This document shows positions 1 to 12,225 of a stretch of 64,000 bases of DNA, piece by piece. A program made the translations under genes and the position numbers. The stretch's first letter is position 1; every line of letters starts with the position of its first letter. The notes beneath the pieces are model-generated. The model worked only from the letters and a program-made list of their open reading frames with translations. It was not told the DNA's origin and did no database searches. Source of the stretch: Auricularia sp. M13 (lineage: Eukaryota > Basidiomycota > Agaricomycetes > Auriculariales > Auriculariaceae). The stretch spans positions 372,001-436,000 of the forward strand of contig CM073202.1 of the NCBI GenBank assembly GCA_037042915.1, in the 5' to 3' direction.

Positions 1-3000
1 GTCAGGACTCTGCGGCGGGGCTAGCACAGAACGAAGTTGCTGGGGAGGGGCCGTCGAGGGGCGGTGAATAGACTCGCCAGTCAAGTGTTGCGCGAACGGC
101 GTGCGTTGCTGCGTCGCAGGGTGGTAGTAGATCGACTGTGTCGATTGAGGTGGTGGTGGCGGCGGCACCCTTGACTGCCAGAATGCGGGATTGCCCGTCT
201 GATTGAGAAGAGTAGATTCTACGAGGAAGTCCGGTCGTCAAATTGCCACGAATAGAACCTTCACTGGGCGAATGATGCGTACCAATCTCCCGCATTCGCG
301 CGTTGGTGTCGAGGGCAGGGCGCTGTGGGAAGAGGGCAACGTCTCAAATACACGTTTCGCGGGCAGCCGTGCGCGTGTCTTACCGGCGCGTCTGCAATGT
401 GCGCCTCCCATCAGCTCCGTTGCCACAACTGCGTTGGAGAATGCATACCAGAGCGTGGCACCAGGAAGTTTCGGTCGGTGCGCGGTTGGGGAGGTGGCAG
501 CGTGTAACCTGGATGTGTGAACACGTCGGCAATGGCGACTGCGCTGCACGCTCACAAGAACGCACCAGGAGTTCTCGTCCTCCGCGGATCATCCGGTCGA
601 AGGTGCGAAGACTGCATAGGGCGTCCCATACTGGAGGAAGCTGGGCAACGATGAGAAGAGTCCTGGCTTGACGCGCAGTGTGGAAGACAAAGGAGCTCAC
701 AGTGCCGGCTCAGCTGCGAGCCCTCCTCGCGCCGTGCGCGTGGGTAATGCGTGCGCTGGTCGCTTGACATGGTGTGAAGTGGGTTGCGACGAGGAGGGAG
801 GAGGGAGGGAAAAGGCCAGAGCAACCGTTTGCAGATCTCGATGGTCCTTTAAACTGCGAAGAACCAAAGGATCCAGGCGGGAGCAGTCAACACCACCGTG
901 CCAAACAGCACGACGTTACATACCAACGAGCACTGCTACGTCACGTGATACTCGGTTCCACAACGTGCGCAGGCCTCGTGTGTGGGCCCCGCCTTTGTCC
1001 CGGACACGTTCAGCGACGAGCGGGGCGCTTTGGGGCAGGCTGACGCAAGCAGCGGAAGCCAGATGAAGATGCGGAGTTGCACCCTGGCCCCTGGCCCGTC
1101 AAGCAACATCCCATCCGGCCGGATTTGCCCCGCCGGCAAGAAGTGATGCACCGAGGGATGCGCTGGATCCGGCCCAACGACTCGGCGTCGTGTCTACGCG
1201 AAGCGGACGTGTCGCCGACGGCTGAGACGGAAAGAGCCATGCTGGGCGCCCGGTTGCGGGATTTGCTTGCCCTCTCGTGCAGAACACGAGGCGTGCCTTC
1301 CACGCTTCCTGCCCGCAATGAGACGACGTCACGTTCAGCTCCCTCGCCAGAAGGAAGTCTGCGCGCGCGCGCAATTGATAAGTCAGGCGCCGGAGATGCG
1401 GACGCACAGATGGGATGGGACCCGCGCTTCGTTTGGTCTGATCGCTTGCGCAGGCGATTATCAGGCCAGGGGTCGATCCCGCCGCAGAACGAGGCACCAC
1501 TCAGCGCAAGCCTGGACAGCAGAACGCGGGCTTTTCTTCTGTGACCTGGAAGGCGCGCCCAGGTGAGAGAGGGAGCGTTGGACGATCGCAAAGTCGTCGG
1601 CGCGGAGTTCCGCATTGCTCGGGCGCTGTCGTCCCGGATCCCTTCTCGAGATGAGCATTCTCAGGCACGCCGACACGGAGCAACGGAGCGCTCTTACGTG
1701 TCTTCCCCACACGGCTACCTCCCTGGCTCCTGGGATATCAAGGACGAATTCAGGAAATGCTCCAAGGACTCGAGTATGCGCGCGCGCGAAGCTGCGCACA
1801 GGGTCTTTGGCGCTGCGCCCTGCATGTGTATCTCGGATGTCAGGACCCAACATCAAACCGCCGACTCGAGCAAGCAGCAACAATCTGTCCAGGTCCGTCA
1901 GACTCTGAGCAGCGCGAACGTCGCAGCGGAATAACAGAATTGCCGTCTCGGAGATCTTGGCCCAGATTGCATGCGCCGCCGCGACTGGGGGGCATCCATG
2001 CAGAAGAATTTGCCTGCACTAGCTGTGAAGGAGGTACCGGACGTGCAGCCTGGCCATGGAAGGTCGCGCTCTGCCCATATGGAGCCGGGGCACGGAAGAC
2101 GTTCCCGACTTGACGCTCGAGGAGCAACCCAGGCCTCGCATTTCTTGCTCAGTGGGACCAGTGCGAGTGGGCCTGTGGCGCCAAATGCGATCGCCTCGAC
2201 GCGTCTAGAGCGTACGGTACGAATGCTGTCTGTCTCTTGGGAGAGCGCTTCAGCCGGGGAGCGTGCCAGGTGAAGGAAAGCGCAGAGTTGGGCGAGAGGA
2301 TGGGGGTGGCAGCAATCGATATCGAGCCGGTGCCCCCGGTCCGCACTCAGCTCCCGGATTCTAACGTGCCTTGGCTCTCTGGAGTCTCCCCGCCCGGAAA
2401 CGCCTCACACGCGAGAACCTCATACTGGTATGGGCTAGGGATGGGCTGGGGCCGTCGTCCCAAGTCTAACATGCCATGGCTGATATGAATCGTCGCTCGC
2501 CGTTGCCGTCTGAGAGTGAGACGACCTGGTGCATCATGCATCAGTATTGAATGTGTGTGTTGAAAGGGGCCTGTAGAAGCTGCAATCGGGGATGGAGGGT
2601 CTGCCCGCGCGGGGTCCCAGGCCAGAAATGAAGATTCAGAAGCAGCCTCAGGCCGGGCCGTCGTTGAAAATCCGCCACACTGGCAGCGACGCGAAGTTCA
2701 AGAGAGGTGTTTACCGTATCTCAAACATGAAACCAATTAATGCCTAACACTGGCCACGATGCATCTTGAAGATCGTGATCGAGATCGAGCTCAAGCAAGC
2801 AAACGGCGATCGACTGCGATGGTGCAAAGTACTGTATCCCATAGGGAATCCGGCCGTGGTGGGCCGTGGCAACGCTCGAGCAGCCCTGACTCCCGGCCCT
2901 CTGGAGTCTGCGCACTCCCGTCATCGATGAAAGCCACGCCACGCTTGTAGCGAAATTAGAGCACAGGGCGGCGTTCTCAGAGCCCGCATTGCACTCAAAC

Positions 3001-3392
3001 CCACAGCCGCTTCAGGACAAAAGCATCGGGTCGGCATATGACGGCGTACCTTCTCGGTCGTCGCCAGCAGGGAGGAGTTGGACCCAAGTTGTAATGTGAG
3101 AGGAAGGAAGGATGATTCGCCCGACACGCCACGCCATGCAGCAGGCACGCCCACACACAGCATCGCAATCTTTGGCGTCTGCTAGCTGCAGTGCGATCGC
3201 ACGCGCCGAAGTGTATCGTGATGCTCGTTCCCCTCCTTCCAGTGCACTGGCCTGCGTGCGACCAGCCCCTTGCCAGTAGCTGCAAAGATAGAACTGAGAG
3301 CGGCTTCGAAAGGCGCGGCGGGCCGTCTTCACGTCACGAAGACGGTCGACAATGCAACTCCAAGCAACCGGCACCTGAGTCCGTGCGCCGTT

Positions 3393-3490
3393 GGACACAA
3401 AACATAATTGGGACAGCACACCCTCAGATTCACAAAAGACGCCTATCTGCGATGCAATACGGATTCGCGTCGTGTCCTATATCAGTGCAC
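3393..3490 (+). repeat. Direct repeat, copy 1
   Basis: About 98 bases that recur at 3557-3645 with a few substitutions and a short length difference near the left end. The shared core includes CACCCTCAGATTCACAAAAG and ends at ATCAGTGCACT. The copies are about 65 bases apart, so this looks like a local duplication. Function unknown. Confidence 0.85.
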
Positions 3491-3556
3491 TGAATGAGCA
3501 AGCGGCTACAAAGGAAAGATACCAAGGAAAGTAAACTTACATGTACACGCCGCCAT

Positions 3557-3645
3557 GGACACAGAACAGCGCACCCTCAGATTCACAAAAGACGCCTATC
3601 TGCGATGCGACACGGATTCGCGTTGCAGTCCCATATCAGTGCACT
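3557..3645 (+). repeat. Direct repeat, copy 2
   Basis: Second copy of the repeat at 3393-3490, just downstream of the PWP1 stop codon, so it may lie in the PWP1 3' flank or 3' UTR. Confidence 0.85.
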
Positions 3646-3724
3646 CCATTAAGTAATAAGTAGCCATGTGGGCAAGTATGTAGAATACTTCCATCGCATG
3701 CAAGCGACACTCGCTCATCAGTCG

Positions 3725-5674
3725 TCACTCGTCCTCCTCGCCGCTCTCATCCTCGCCATCGCTCTGCACGCCGACAACGCCGCCGCTCGCGCGTTCGCGC
3801 TCGCGCAGCGCGCGGCCCGCGGCGGCGAGCTTGGGCGCGAAGACGCTGCGCGCGCCGCCGTTCGCGGCGACGTCCCAGACTTGCAGCCGCGCCTTGCTCC
3901 CCGCCGCGGCGAGCACGAGCGGGTCGTCGGGCGACCAGGTCGCCGAGAACACTTTGCCCTGCGATAGTGAAAGGGGGGTGTAAGCGAGATGAAGGCACAT
4001 TGGGGAAGTTAGGGCGGGAGGCTATGGGGGTGGTACGCACCACGCCGAGGTCGCGCGAGATGACGGGCGAGACGTGCTGCTTGCCGCCGTCGGAAGAGGT
4101 GATGTTCCACACCTTGACGCTCTTGTCCGCGCCGCCGGTGACGAGCACGCCGCGCAGCAGCGGGCTGACGTCCAGCGCGGACGCCGCGCCGTCGTGCGCC
4201 GCGAGCGTCCAGAGCGCCGGCGCGGGCCCGTCGGCGTTGCTGGGCAGCGTGCGCGCGTCGAAGGAGAGCACGATGCCGTTGTCCAGCGAAACCTACGCAG
4301 CCGCAAAGGCAGTCAGGGGCACGCGCCAAGTATAAAGTGTATAGCAGAAAGGGGAGACGCACGTAGAACTGATGGTCCTCCCAGGGGTCCCACCGCACGG
4401 CCTCGACGTCGGCGCCGATGCGCGCGCCGAGGCCCTGGTCGGGCGAGCGGCTGTCGAAGGTGCGCACGGTGCGGTCGTACGAGCCGGAGAGCAGGACGGT
4501 CGGCGCGCGCTGGTTCCACTCGACGCCCTGCACCGTATCCCTGTGCACGTCGAAGCTGCGCAGCGCCCCGCCCCCGTCCGCGCCGCGCGAGAGGTCCCAC
4601 AGCTTGACGGAGCGGTCCGCGGACGCGGACGCGAGGAGGTTGCGGTGCGTGCGGTTCCAGGAGAGCGCGAGGACGGCGTCGACGTGGTGCGCGGCGGTGG
4701 GCGCGCGCGCCTTGGTCTTCTTGCGCTTCTTCTTGCCCGTCCCGAGCGGCACGGGCACGTGCGCGGCCGTCTCGTCCGGCCGGCCGAGGATCGCGTCCGG
4801 GCACGCCGCGTCGAGCGTGTCCAGCGACCAGATCTCGATCTCCGGGTCCATCGTCCCGATCGCGACGTAGTTGCCTGCGCGCTCGTCGTCGCCCGCCGTG
4901 CGCCCGGGCGCGCCGGCGGGCGCGAAGTCCAGCCATTCGAGGCAGAGCGGCACTGCGGGCAGCAGCAGGTCGTGGTGCACGTAGAGGTCCTCTTCGGAGT
5001 CGTCGTAGACGTAGACTTCGAGGTACGAGACGTCGTCCTCGGTTTTCGCGGTCAGGATGAGGTTGTCGGTGGGCATGATCTCGAGCTCTTGCCGCTCTTC
5101 GTCCTCGTCATCCTACCGAACTTCAGATTGGCATAACATAAGTGACAGATGAACAGACCTCCTTGAGAGTAATATACGGGTCCTCGTTGGCGTTGTTGTA
5201 ATACGTCAAGCCCTTTATATTACTGAACGGTCCAGCAGCTGCAGCAAAAAGTCATTAGCACATTAGCACATTAGTCGAGCAGTGTAACACGCGGCCGCGC
5301 ACCAAGCGTATTGGTCTCCTTATCATAGTCGTCCAGATTATACGCCGACAAGTCGTCCGGGGCAGTCGGCGGCTTGTCCTCGTCCATTTTGTCATCGTCG
5401 TCGTCGTCGTCGCTGCCACTGTGTTCTTCATCTTCATCTTCACTGCGCACAAAAACAAAACGGTAAGCCAAACACCGTAAAACGCCACGAAATCCGCTTA
5501 GCTTACTTACTCGACCCAGCCGTCGTCCTCCTCGGGTGTCTCGACGGCGGTGAGCTCGGCGCGGATGACCTCCGCCGCGCGCTGCATCTCGGCCTCGTCG
5601 AGCTTGTACTTCGTCGGGTGCCGCTGCGCGACGCCGCGCCGCACCCAGCCGACGCAGGAGATGTGGGAGGCCAT
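3725..5674 (-). CDS. PWP1: Periodic tryptophan protein 1, WD40 ribosome-assembly factor
   Basis: Six exons read on the minus strand: 5674-5511, 5442-5303, 5238-5159, 5112-4363, 4292-4041 and 3958-3725. All phases agree and give 539 residues, near the usual 500 to 575. After the start come a short WVRRGVA segment, an acidic stretch of Asp and Glu, then GLTYYNNANEDPYITLK and YVHHDLLLPAVPLCLEWLDF, both typical of Pwp1. WD40 repeats follow (ALSWNRTHRNLLASASADRS, VLVTGGADKSVKVWN, VFSATWSPDDPLVLAAAG) and the C-terminus is acidic. Known role of the family: nucleolar WD40 protein needed for large-subunit (25S/28S) rRNA processing. It is divergent from RFC5, with about 1.9 kb between the starts. Identification is firm; the small N-terminal exons are inferred from splice sites and phase. 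Confidence 0.93.
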
Positions 5675-7587
5675 GTTGAGTGCTCGGGGTGGATGCGCTG
5701 AACGGCGAGCGCGATTGCAAGACTCCGAGAGGAAAATTGGCGGACAGCGGATCGGCCGGAAGCACTTGACGAAAATTCAATTTGGGTCTGGCAATTCTGG
5801 ATTCAGCAGCGGCCGGCCTTGCCGGCAAACACCTTGCTTGAATGCAAGTATGTAGTCAAACTTGATAATCAACCATAATTTGATGCTTCTTGCTTGTGTG
5901 ACAAGAGAGAGCCTGAGAGAGCATAGCCTGACCTCTCGTTGCGCCAGATGCACTTCCACAGTGAGCATTGAATACGTGAGCTCGCATGGTTCATTCTTTC
6001 GGCAATTGGCCATCTGGCTCATTCAATCCAGAATGAACACAACGGACGAGCGGTATGTAGTGTCTACAAGCTTTGGATCCAGAGACTCAGCAAGCGCTGA
6101 GACTCGTTGAACTTGGACAATCGATACAAATTAGATCTTGAATTTGCCGGTGTTGTAGGCCAAGCTCGTTAAAACACTTGTTTATGGCGACTCCCATGTT
6201 ACGTTTGAGGGTACTGTATTTCCCTTGGGTGGAGCGTTGGTGTTGTTCATGCAGCATAAATGCGATTGTCTTCGTAGATAGGACGGCAATAAGTATTGGA
6301 GAGTATCGTTTGACGGGATAACAGGGAGGGCGTATTCATACTTTAAATGCAGCTTTCATCCGTAGGAACCTCATTGGGGTGAGTGTGCTAGACAAGGCCG
6401 TAGCGGGAGTCGAACCCGGGGCCGCCAGGGGGCATGGTCAGACGCGTTAGCCAAGTAAGCCGGATCAGTGTGGAAACGTTGGCGCCATTTTGACCCGGGA
6501 GAGACCTTTCAAGCAAGGTGATGTATGTCTCTCGATGCTCGATCGGGTCTGCCTATAGTGTATCTGCTTTTAAGGACTGCAATATTTATCTGATGTCATA
6601 TTTGGGTCAGGTCGTTCTTTATCTCCTTAAGCTTATTATTAATACTTGATTTCATATTCTACACTCAGAGTCCCTCAGTGGCTAAGTCTGCTCGCGCTCC
6701 TCTCAACACTCCGGCATATGGAAGTCCGTACTGTTACTTATTGCACATTGCAGAAGTCCGGATTGGCCAGCCTGAAGATGAACCTGACCAGTGCCGGCCT
6801 GATCTCCTCCTCAGGCTGGAGGCCCGTCTCCTTGAATTACCACGTCGGTCTCATCGACTTTATTAGAAGAAGACAAGAAGCCCCATCATCGACTCGGAGG
6901 ATGGGGCCACAGCCTGAGGAGGGTTCTTGCCTGGCACATCGCCATTGTGTTGGGGTTGGGAAACAACGCTACTGGCAATGAACTCCCAGTCGCGGTGACA
7001 TCCGGCTGGGGACCACGGCGCTCGAGGATGCGGCCTGCGTGATCGTGAGAGGCGACTCCGAGTCGGAGGAACCAGTCCGAGTCGCCATGTCATGCCATTG
7101 TCCGCTTTCCTGATCCTCCGTCGGGTTTCAGTTAAAGCTGGAAAGCACTGGCAGCAAGTCCATCTTCCAGCAAAGCTCATTGATGAGCTTCTCGTCTAGC
7201 GCAGGTCTTCAGGAAATTACAGCACCAGGCGTAGAAGTCCTGCCAGTTGAACAAGTACATAGGCATGGCACCTCCGAGTCCGTTCTTGAACTTGGCATTG
7301 CGCCTTGCAAGCAATATCCACATTTGTCGTAGTTAAAAAAATGCGGGAGTACAGACAGTAGTATTCGCGCGCGCGGCGCTCTGGTAGTTCCACTTCTGCC
7401 ACGATATTTGTTTTTTACAGTACTGAGAATGCATGGACAACACCAGCGGTAGCGACAGTAACATCAGGCGAAAAGGCATAGTTGCAGGTTTGCGCCGATC
7501 AAGAGCTGCTGGGGAGAGAAGGAGGAGGACACGCGATTCCGATCGGAGCTGCAAAGCGCGCCTCCTCTTCTTCCAACCACTCTGACC
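5675..7587. other. Divergent intergenic region, PWP1 / RFC5
   Basis: Holds the promoters of both flanking genes and a tRNA-like stretch at 6396-6464. Overlapping open frames at 6646-6981 (plus) read as protein-like text in two frames, for example AKSARAPLNTPAYGSPY in one of them. I recognise no family and see no clear start, so this may be a decayed gene. Bases 7480-7587 are repeated upstream of the RFC5 pseudogene near 20.9 kb. Confidence 0.5.
6396..6464 (-). tRNA. tRNA-like remnant (doubtful)
   Basis: On the minus strand there is a perfect B-box/T-arm core, GGGTTCGACTCCCG, and a weak A-box-like TTGGCTAACGCG. However, I cannot form a paired acceptor stem or a proper anticodon stem, and no T-run terminator follows. 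It is more likely a decayed tRNA or tRNA-derived repeat than a working gene. Confidence 0.25.
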
Positions 7588-10500
7588 ATGTCGCTCTGGG
7601 TAGACAAGGTGCGGCCCGCCTCGCTGTGCTTGAAATTTACCTAGGTTGAATGGTCTTGTAGTACCGGCCACGGACACTGGACGACCTCCATTATCATGCT
7701 GAGCTTTCTGCGCGGTTAAAGTCTCTTGTACGTGCCGTCTATTATTCTGTCTTACTTCTTTTATTACACTATTTACTTACTTGGTCGCTCTTTCCAGGCC
7801 GCCAGCGGCGACTTCCCACACATGCTCTTCTACGGGCCCTCGGGCGCAGGCAAGAAGACGCGGATCATGGCGACGCTGCGGGCCATCTTCGGCGCGGGCG
7901 TGGAGAAGGTCAAGATCGACCAGCGCGTGTTCGTGACGCCGTCGAAGCGCAAGCTGGACGTGAACGTCGTGCAGTCCAACTTCCACATCGAGCTCACGCC
8001 CAGCGACGTCGGCAACTACGACCGCGTCGTCATCCAGGAGATCCTCAAGGAGATCGCCGCGACGCAGCAGATCGACTTGAACGCCAGGCAGCGCTTCAAG
8101 GTCGTCGTCATCAACGAGGCCGACTCGCTCAGCCGCGACGCGCAGGCTGCGCTGAGGCGGACGATGGAGAAGTATATGAGCAATATGCGCCTGGTGCTGT
8201 GCACGAATAGTACTTCCAACCTTATTGCGCCCATCAAGAGTCGCTGCTTGCTCGTACGCGTCGCGGCGCCCAATGCGGAGCAGGTACGCCGGCTGCTGTG
8301 TCCGTGCGAGCTTGAACGTTAACGCCGGGTTGTAGATGCAGACTGTACTGGAACACGTCGCCAAGAAGGAAAAGTTCGACCTGCCGCCCACCGCCGCCGA
8401 GCAGATTGTCGCGGACTCCAATGGCAACTTACGAAAGGCGCTCTTGGTGCTCGAGGCGCTCAAGATGCAATCGTGCGTGTCTTGCTTCTGTCCCTTCATT
8501 CTGCTGCCCGTCTTGCCCGGACGACCTTCACTTGTCATCTTGTCCCTGCGCGCCTCCTTCGCTCCCAATTCGCTCTTTCTTCTCTTATTCCTCCTCACTA
8601 TTCCTCATCTCGATACTGCTCCGCAACTCTGGGCACTTGCCCGTCTGGCATTAGCTTGCCCTCCTCTACCTCCCCGAAGCACTCTTGGCCTTCGCACGGC
8701 ATGAACCGTTCCCACGCCTCGTGCGCCGCTCATTCGCGCATCACTTCAATTTGCTATCGACGCGCCATCCTTCCCCACACATACGATGCCACGAGAACAA
8801 GCTACTGCGTCTGCATCCCCCATTCCACGCGTCTCCCAAAATCGTTTTCTTCATCATGCCATACGCCCGGCTCCGTGCTCGTTTTACTTCACCCCGAGGC
8901 TTGTCGCTGCGATCCGTCTATTTTTTTCTTCGTTAGCACGCCGCAGAGACATGCTGCGCGCTCGCGCTCGTCCACGTGCGAAAGGGCACGACGAGCCGCG
9001 GCAAGCGTCTTGCTGCCCGCCATGCCTATTCTTCTACATCACGCGCGCTCTTCGTTCGGGGGCGTTGTGATCGGGCATTATGCTCCGCCGCTTTCATTTT
9101 TCTCTTTACTTCTTTCAACGCGCCTTCCTTGCACCCTCCCATCCCCACTCGTGAATGGGATGCCAGGTTCTGGCACCATCCGCGTCGACACGTGCCAGTG
9201 TTCTGCCCTTCTCCATTCCGCGTTACTACCTACCCCCTCCTCATCCTGCGCTATAGCTTCGTGCGGCCAGTTAGCTGTCCATCAAGTATCCTTTCTCCAC
9301 GGGCCTTGCCCCCTCTAGCCTTCGTGCGTCGAGCAGTATGCTCGTCCCTCCTTCATGTCGCTCCTGCCTGCGCGACGCGCCCGCCCGCTCTGGCTCTGGG
9401 ATTCCTTGACGGTCGCGTCGGCGCTCTGCGACGCGGGAGCTGCCCGTCTGGGCGCGCGCAAGGTGTCGAGTGGCTCGGAGCGCGTCCGATCTGCTGTTCG
9501 CCTGGCGCTGTCGCATGGGTGGCCCCCGATGTGTAGCAGACACGGCGCCCGTCGCGCTGCACGTCGTCGTAAACGGTGCACGCGCGCCGCTGTCCTCCGT
9601 GCACGCCGCTCGCCATGTCCCGCGCGAAGGTCACACCGCTGAGCAGCGGGTTTTCTGCAAAAGGCGCAGCAGGGTTCGGCGCGTCCAGAATTTGCTGCGA
9701 CGACGTTGCTCTGGCCTGTAGAACGAAAGCGCGGCGTTCGTGCTGCGAGGCAGACCCCACTGATTCTCGCGCAGTCTGCCCAGCTTCATCCTTGCCGTCG
9801 TTCTTCCCCTCGTTCGCGCGATGTCGCTTTCACGAGCGCGTCGGACGGACGGCTACCTCGCTCGTCCTTTGCTCGCTCCTTGCCACGCCGTGCAATAATG
9901 TCTTTCTTCCTTCTTGGGCTCCAGGCCTCCCCCTCCCTTGTGCTCTCCACGCTTTCGCCCTTCACCTCTCCGTTCGGGCTTACCCTCCTTCCCTGCTCTT
10001 CGCCGCACCCGGCCAGCGCACGCGATCTCCTGGAAGCAGATATGTAGGCGCGGCGCTTGCCCGGGCGAGCAATGCGCCCACACCTGGCGCATCGTGTTCT
10101 GGCAGCGGCGCTGCGTAATCTACCGTGGTCTATGAGCGGCGCTCCGCCACAACACCTGCTTGGTGTCGGGCTGACTGGAGCTGCATTCGCTGCGGTATAT
10201 CGCAGGCAGTTGGGACACGCATCTACGCGCTGCTCGGGAGCACAGGTCTGCCAACCCGTAGAAGTTGTCCAGGCAATCGTCTGCAGTTCCTCCTCTGCTC
10301 TCATCTCTTTTCCCCGGTGCCCACTGCCCATCGACCACGATTTTGCTAGCGGCCGGCTCGCTTATCTTCCACGTCACCCGCGCCGTTGTGTTTTGTCCAT
10401 AACATAATATTTCGCCGGCTGCGTCTCGCGCGCTTTCCTTCCTCTTCCCTCTCCCTCTTCCCACCTCATCCCAACTCTGACCCCCCGCCCGCCTGCCGCA

Positions 10501-11621
10501 GACCGGACCTGACGGGCGACCTGACGATCGCAAAGCCCGACTGGGAGTCGTACTGCCACAGCGTCGCGGACCTCATCGTGCAGAAGCAGACGCCGGAGCA
10601 GGTGATGCTGGTGCGCGCGAAGATGTACGAGCTGCTGAGCCACTGCATCCCCGCGAGCGTCGTCATCAAGGTGCGCGGCCTCTGTCTGCTTGTCCACGCC
10701 TGCTGACTTGCGATGCGTTTTTGCTACTTTATTTCGCTGGTACCTTGATACGTGGATGGATGGATGGACGGACGTACGCGCGACGCCTGCGTAGACGGTG
10801 GCCGAGCGCGTGGTCGAGCGCGTCGACGAGGCGCTGCGGGCGGACGTCATGCATTGGGCGGCCGTATATGTGCGTGCGTTTTCCTTCTTCGTTTTCGTTT
10901 GCCCGTCCCCTGCTGTCGGTCCGCTGTACAATACCCGCTTTCCATTGTGCATCATCCACAGTCCGCTGTCCCCACTGTCCACTTCGCCGTCCACTGTCCA
11001 CTGTCCACTGCGACTGTCCACTTCGCCGTCCACTGTCCTCTTCGCCGTCCACTGTCCACTGCCTACCCCTTCCACTGTCCACCGCCCACTGCCACCGTCG
11101 CGCGGTTTCCAGAACACCTCGTGCGGCCCGCGCGGTCGTACTCCCGCGCAGCTGCCCTGCCTTCGTATCTCTGCCACGATGCAGTCGGCGTTATCGCTCG
11201 TCGACATTCGCGTGCCCCGCAGCCCGTTCTGTGTCACCCCCTTCCCCGGCGCGCGCTTTAGGGTTGGCGCCACGCATAGCGTGCTCCCTAGGCTCCCGTG
11301 CCTTCCGCGTCGTGCTCGTAGAACTCCACCAGGCAGTATCGCTACATTCTATTCCTCGACTGGCTCGCAATGTCTTCTTCGCGTCCATGTTTCATTTTCC
11401 AGCTTGCCCCATCCTCTCTGACACCCAGCCCCGCCCACAGGAACTGCGCATGCGCGTCGGCTCGAAAAAGATCTTCCACCTCGAAGCGTGGGTCGTCAAG
11501 GTCATGAGCATATACAAGGTTGGCATTTTCTTCCTTCCTCTCTCATGCTGTACCTCGCCTGATGCCTGATGTTGTGCAGCACTTTATGTTTGATATCGAC
11601 ATGACGGGCGGTTTCGACTGA
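7588..11621 (+). CDS. RFC5: Replication factor C subunit 5 (yeast Rfc5, human RFC3)
   Basis: Eight exons: 7588-7608, 7662-7727, 7798-8283, 8336-8472, 10502-10670, 10795-10869, 11441-11518 and 11580-11621. Phases agree and give 357 residues; yeast Rfc5 has 354. It starts MSLWVDK-YRPRTLDDLHYHAELS, the standard Rfc5 start. It has the Rfc5-style P-loop YGPSGAGKKTR (residues about 50-60), NEADSL in the Walker B position, and the KSRCLLVR SRC motif. The C-terminus is KIFHLEAWVVKVMSIYK. Known role: small subunit of the RFC clamp loader that opens PCNA at primer-template junctions, and part of the Rad24, Ctf18 and Elg1 variant complexes; this subunit is not an active ATPase in yeast. The unusual feature is intron 4, about 2,029 bases, and intron 6, about 571 bases, while the others are under 130. 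A broken copy of exons 1-3 lies at 20543-20908. Confidence 0.93.
8473..10501 (+). other. Exceptionally long pyrimidine-rich intron 4 of RFC5
   Basis: The donor is GTGCGT and the acceptor CCTGCCGCAG. Joining across it restores the reading phase and the expected protein text (LKMQSPDLTGDLTIAKP). The strand is strongly C/T-rich, which leaves long frames without stops, for example 8473-9318, but their translations look like random Ser/Pro/Arg/Leu text. I find no transposon ends or protein domains. It may be an intron enlarged by an old insertion or may hide a non-coding RNA. Confidence 0.75.
10965..11100 (+). repeat. Degenerate tandem repeat in RFC5 intron 6
   Basis: About fifteen imperfect copies of a 7 to 9 base unit centred on CCACTGTC, mixed with CTTCGCCGTC. 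It lies wholly inside the intron 10870-11440 and probably explains that intron's length. Typical slipped-strand minisatellite. Confidence 0.85.
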
Positions 11622-12225
11622 ATGTTCAATACGAGGCCCTGTTCGCGGTCTGCGGTGTTCACGGTGTATTTTTAGCGGTTTGTTTGATACTTGCTTTCGA
11701 AATATTCAATTTCATTCCAGCATCGTACTATCTACAGTCGTTGCCGCTAGCGTTCTGTCTTCTGGTATCCAGGACTTAAATGCGGTCCGGCACGCGAGAA
11801 CCTGGCGCATTGCCAGGAAGAGGGGTTTGTTCCGCCTCGGAGGCCGAATGCGCGCTCCTCGATGTGTCCTCGCATCTTGGCAGAGCTACATTCACCATTG
11901 TCGACGACGCGACACGGCAACGACTACCGATTTTACTCGACCAGGTTCCTTTTTTGCAGCCTCCCCGTACTCATTCGTGCGTGACTAAGCTCGTGGTCTG
12001 GGGTTTCAGACTCCAGTCGACATCGAAATGACGTGGGTGAGTGTCTTTGTCCGTGAGTCCGAGACCAAGTCTCATTTTCACCGAGACTGGATGGCTTCGC
12101 GCGGCCCGGATTGCATCCGCCCACGTTGAAATGCGTCGAATATATAAAAGCCAGGCGCCGTACACGACATTCAGCATTCATCCACCTGGCACACTCGCCT
12201 TATCAACTCGCTCGCACAACCACCA
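11622..12225. other. Intergenic region, RFC5 end to aquaporin 1 start
   Basis: Contains the aquaporin promoter. From about 11900 rightward it resembles the region upstream of aquaporin 2 (20171-20530, inverted), so the duplication begins inside this gap. No separate gene is supported. Confidence 0.6.
12141..12148 (+). promoter_or_regulatory. TATA box of aquaporin 1
   Basis: TATATAAAAG stands about 85 bases before the start codon, and the matching TATAAAAG is kept in the aquaporin 2 promoter. Position and conservation suggest the core promoter. Confidence 0.65.

Larger units (their letters stand above)
1..3724. other. Gene-poor left end
   Basis: I see no recognisable gene here. Many open frames of 60 to 200 codons overlap on both strands, as expected from GC-rich DNA with few stops, and none carries a motif I know. 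A 97-codon frame on the minus strand at 2-295 is the only one with somewhat protein-like composition, and it could be a terminal exon of something to the right, but nothing supports that. The last 330 bases hold a direct repeat, listed separately. Confidence 0.5.

Noticed and set aside
1010-1615. 201-codon minus-strand frame as a gene
   Set aside because: Equally long frames overlap on the other strand, composition is Ser/Arg-rich random text and no motif is seen.
4372-5136. 254-codon plus-strand frame opposite PWP1
   Set aside because: It is the antisense shadow of a GC-rich coding exon; PWP1 on the minus strand explains the region.
8473-9318. 281-codon open frame inside the RFC5 gap as a gene
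   Set aside because: It begins exactly at the splice donor and is open only because the strand is C/T-rich; the translation has no domain-like pattern and the overlapping frames look equally plausible.
9353-10331. Minus-strand frames inside RFC5 intron 4 as a nested gene
   Set aside because: No recognisable motif, no splice plan and no start context. The frames mirror the GC-rich composition.
10965-11100. CRISPR-like array
   Set aside because: The units are 7-9 bases with no spacers of constant length, in an intron of a eukaryotic gene.
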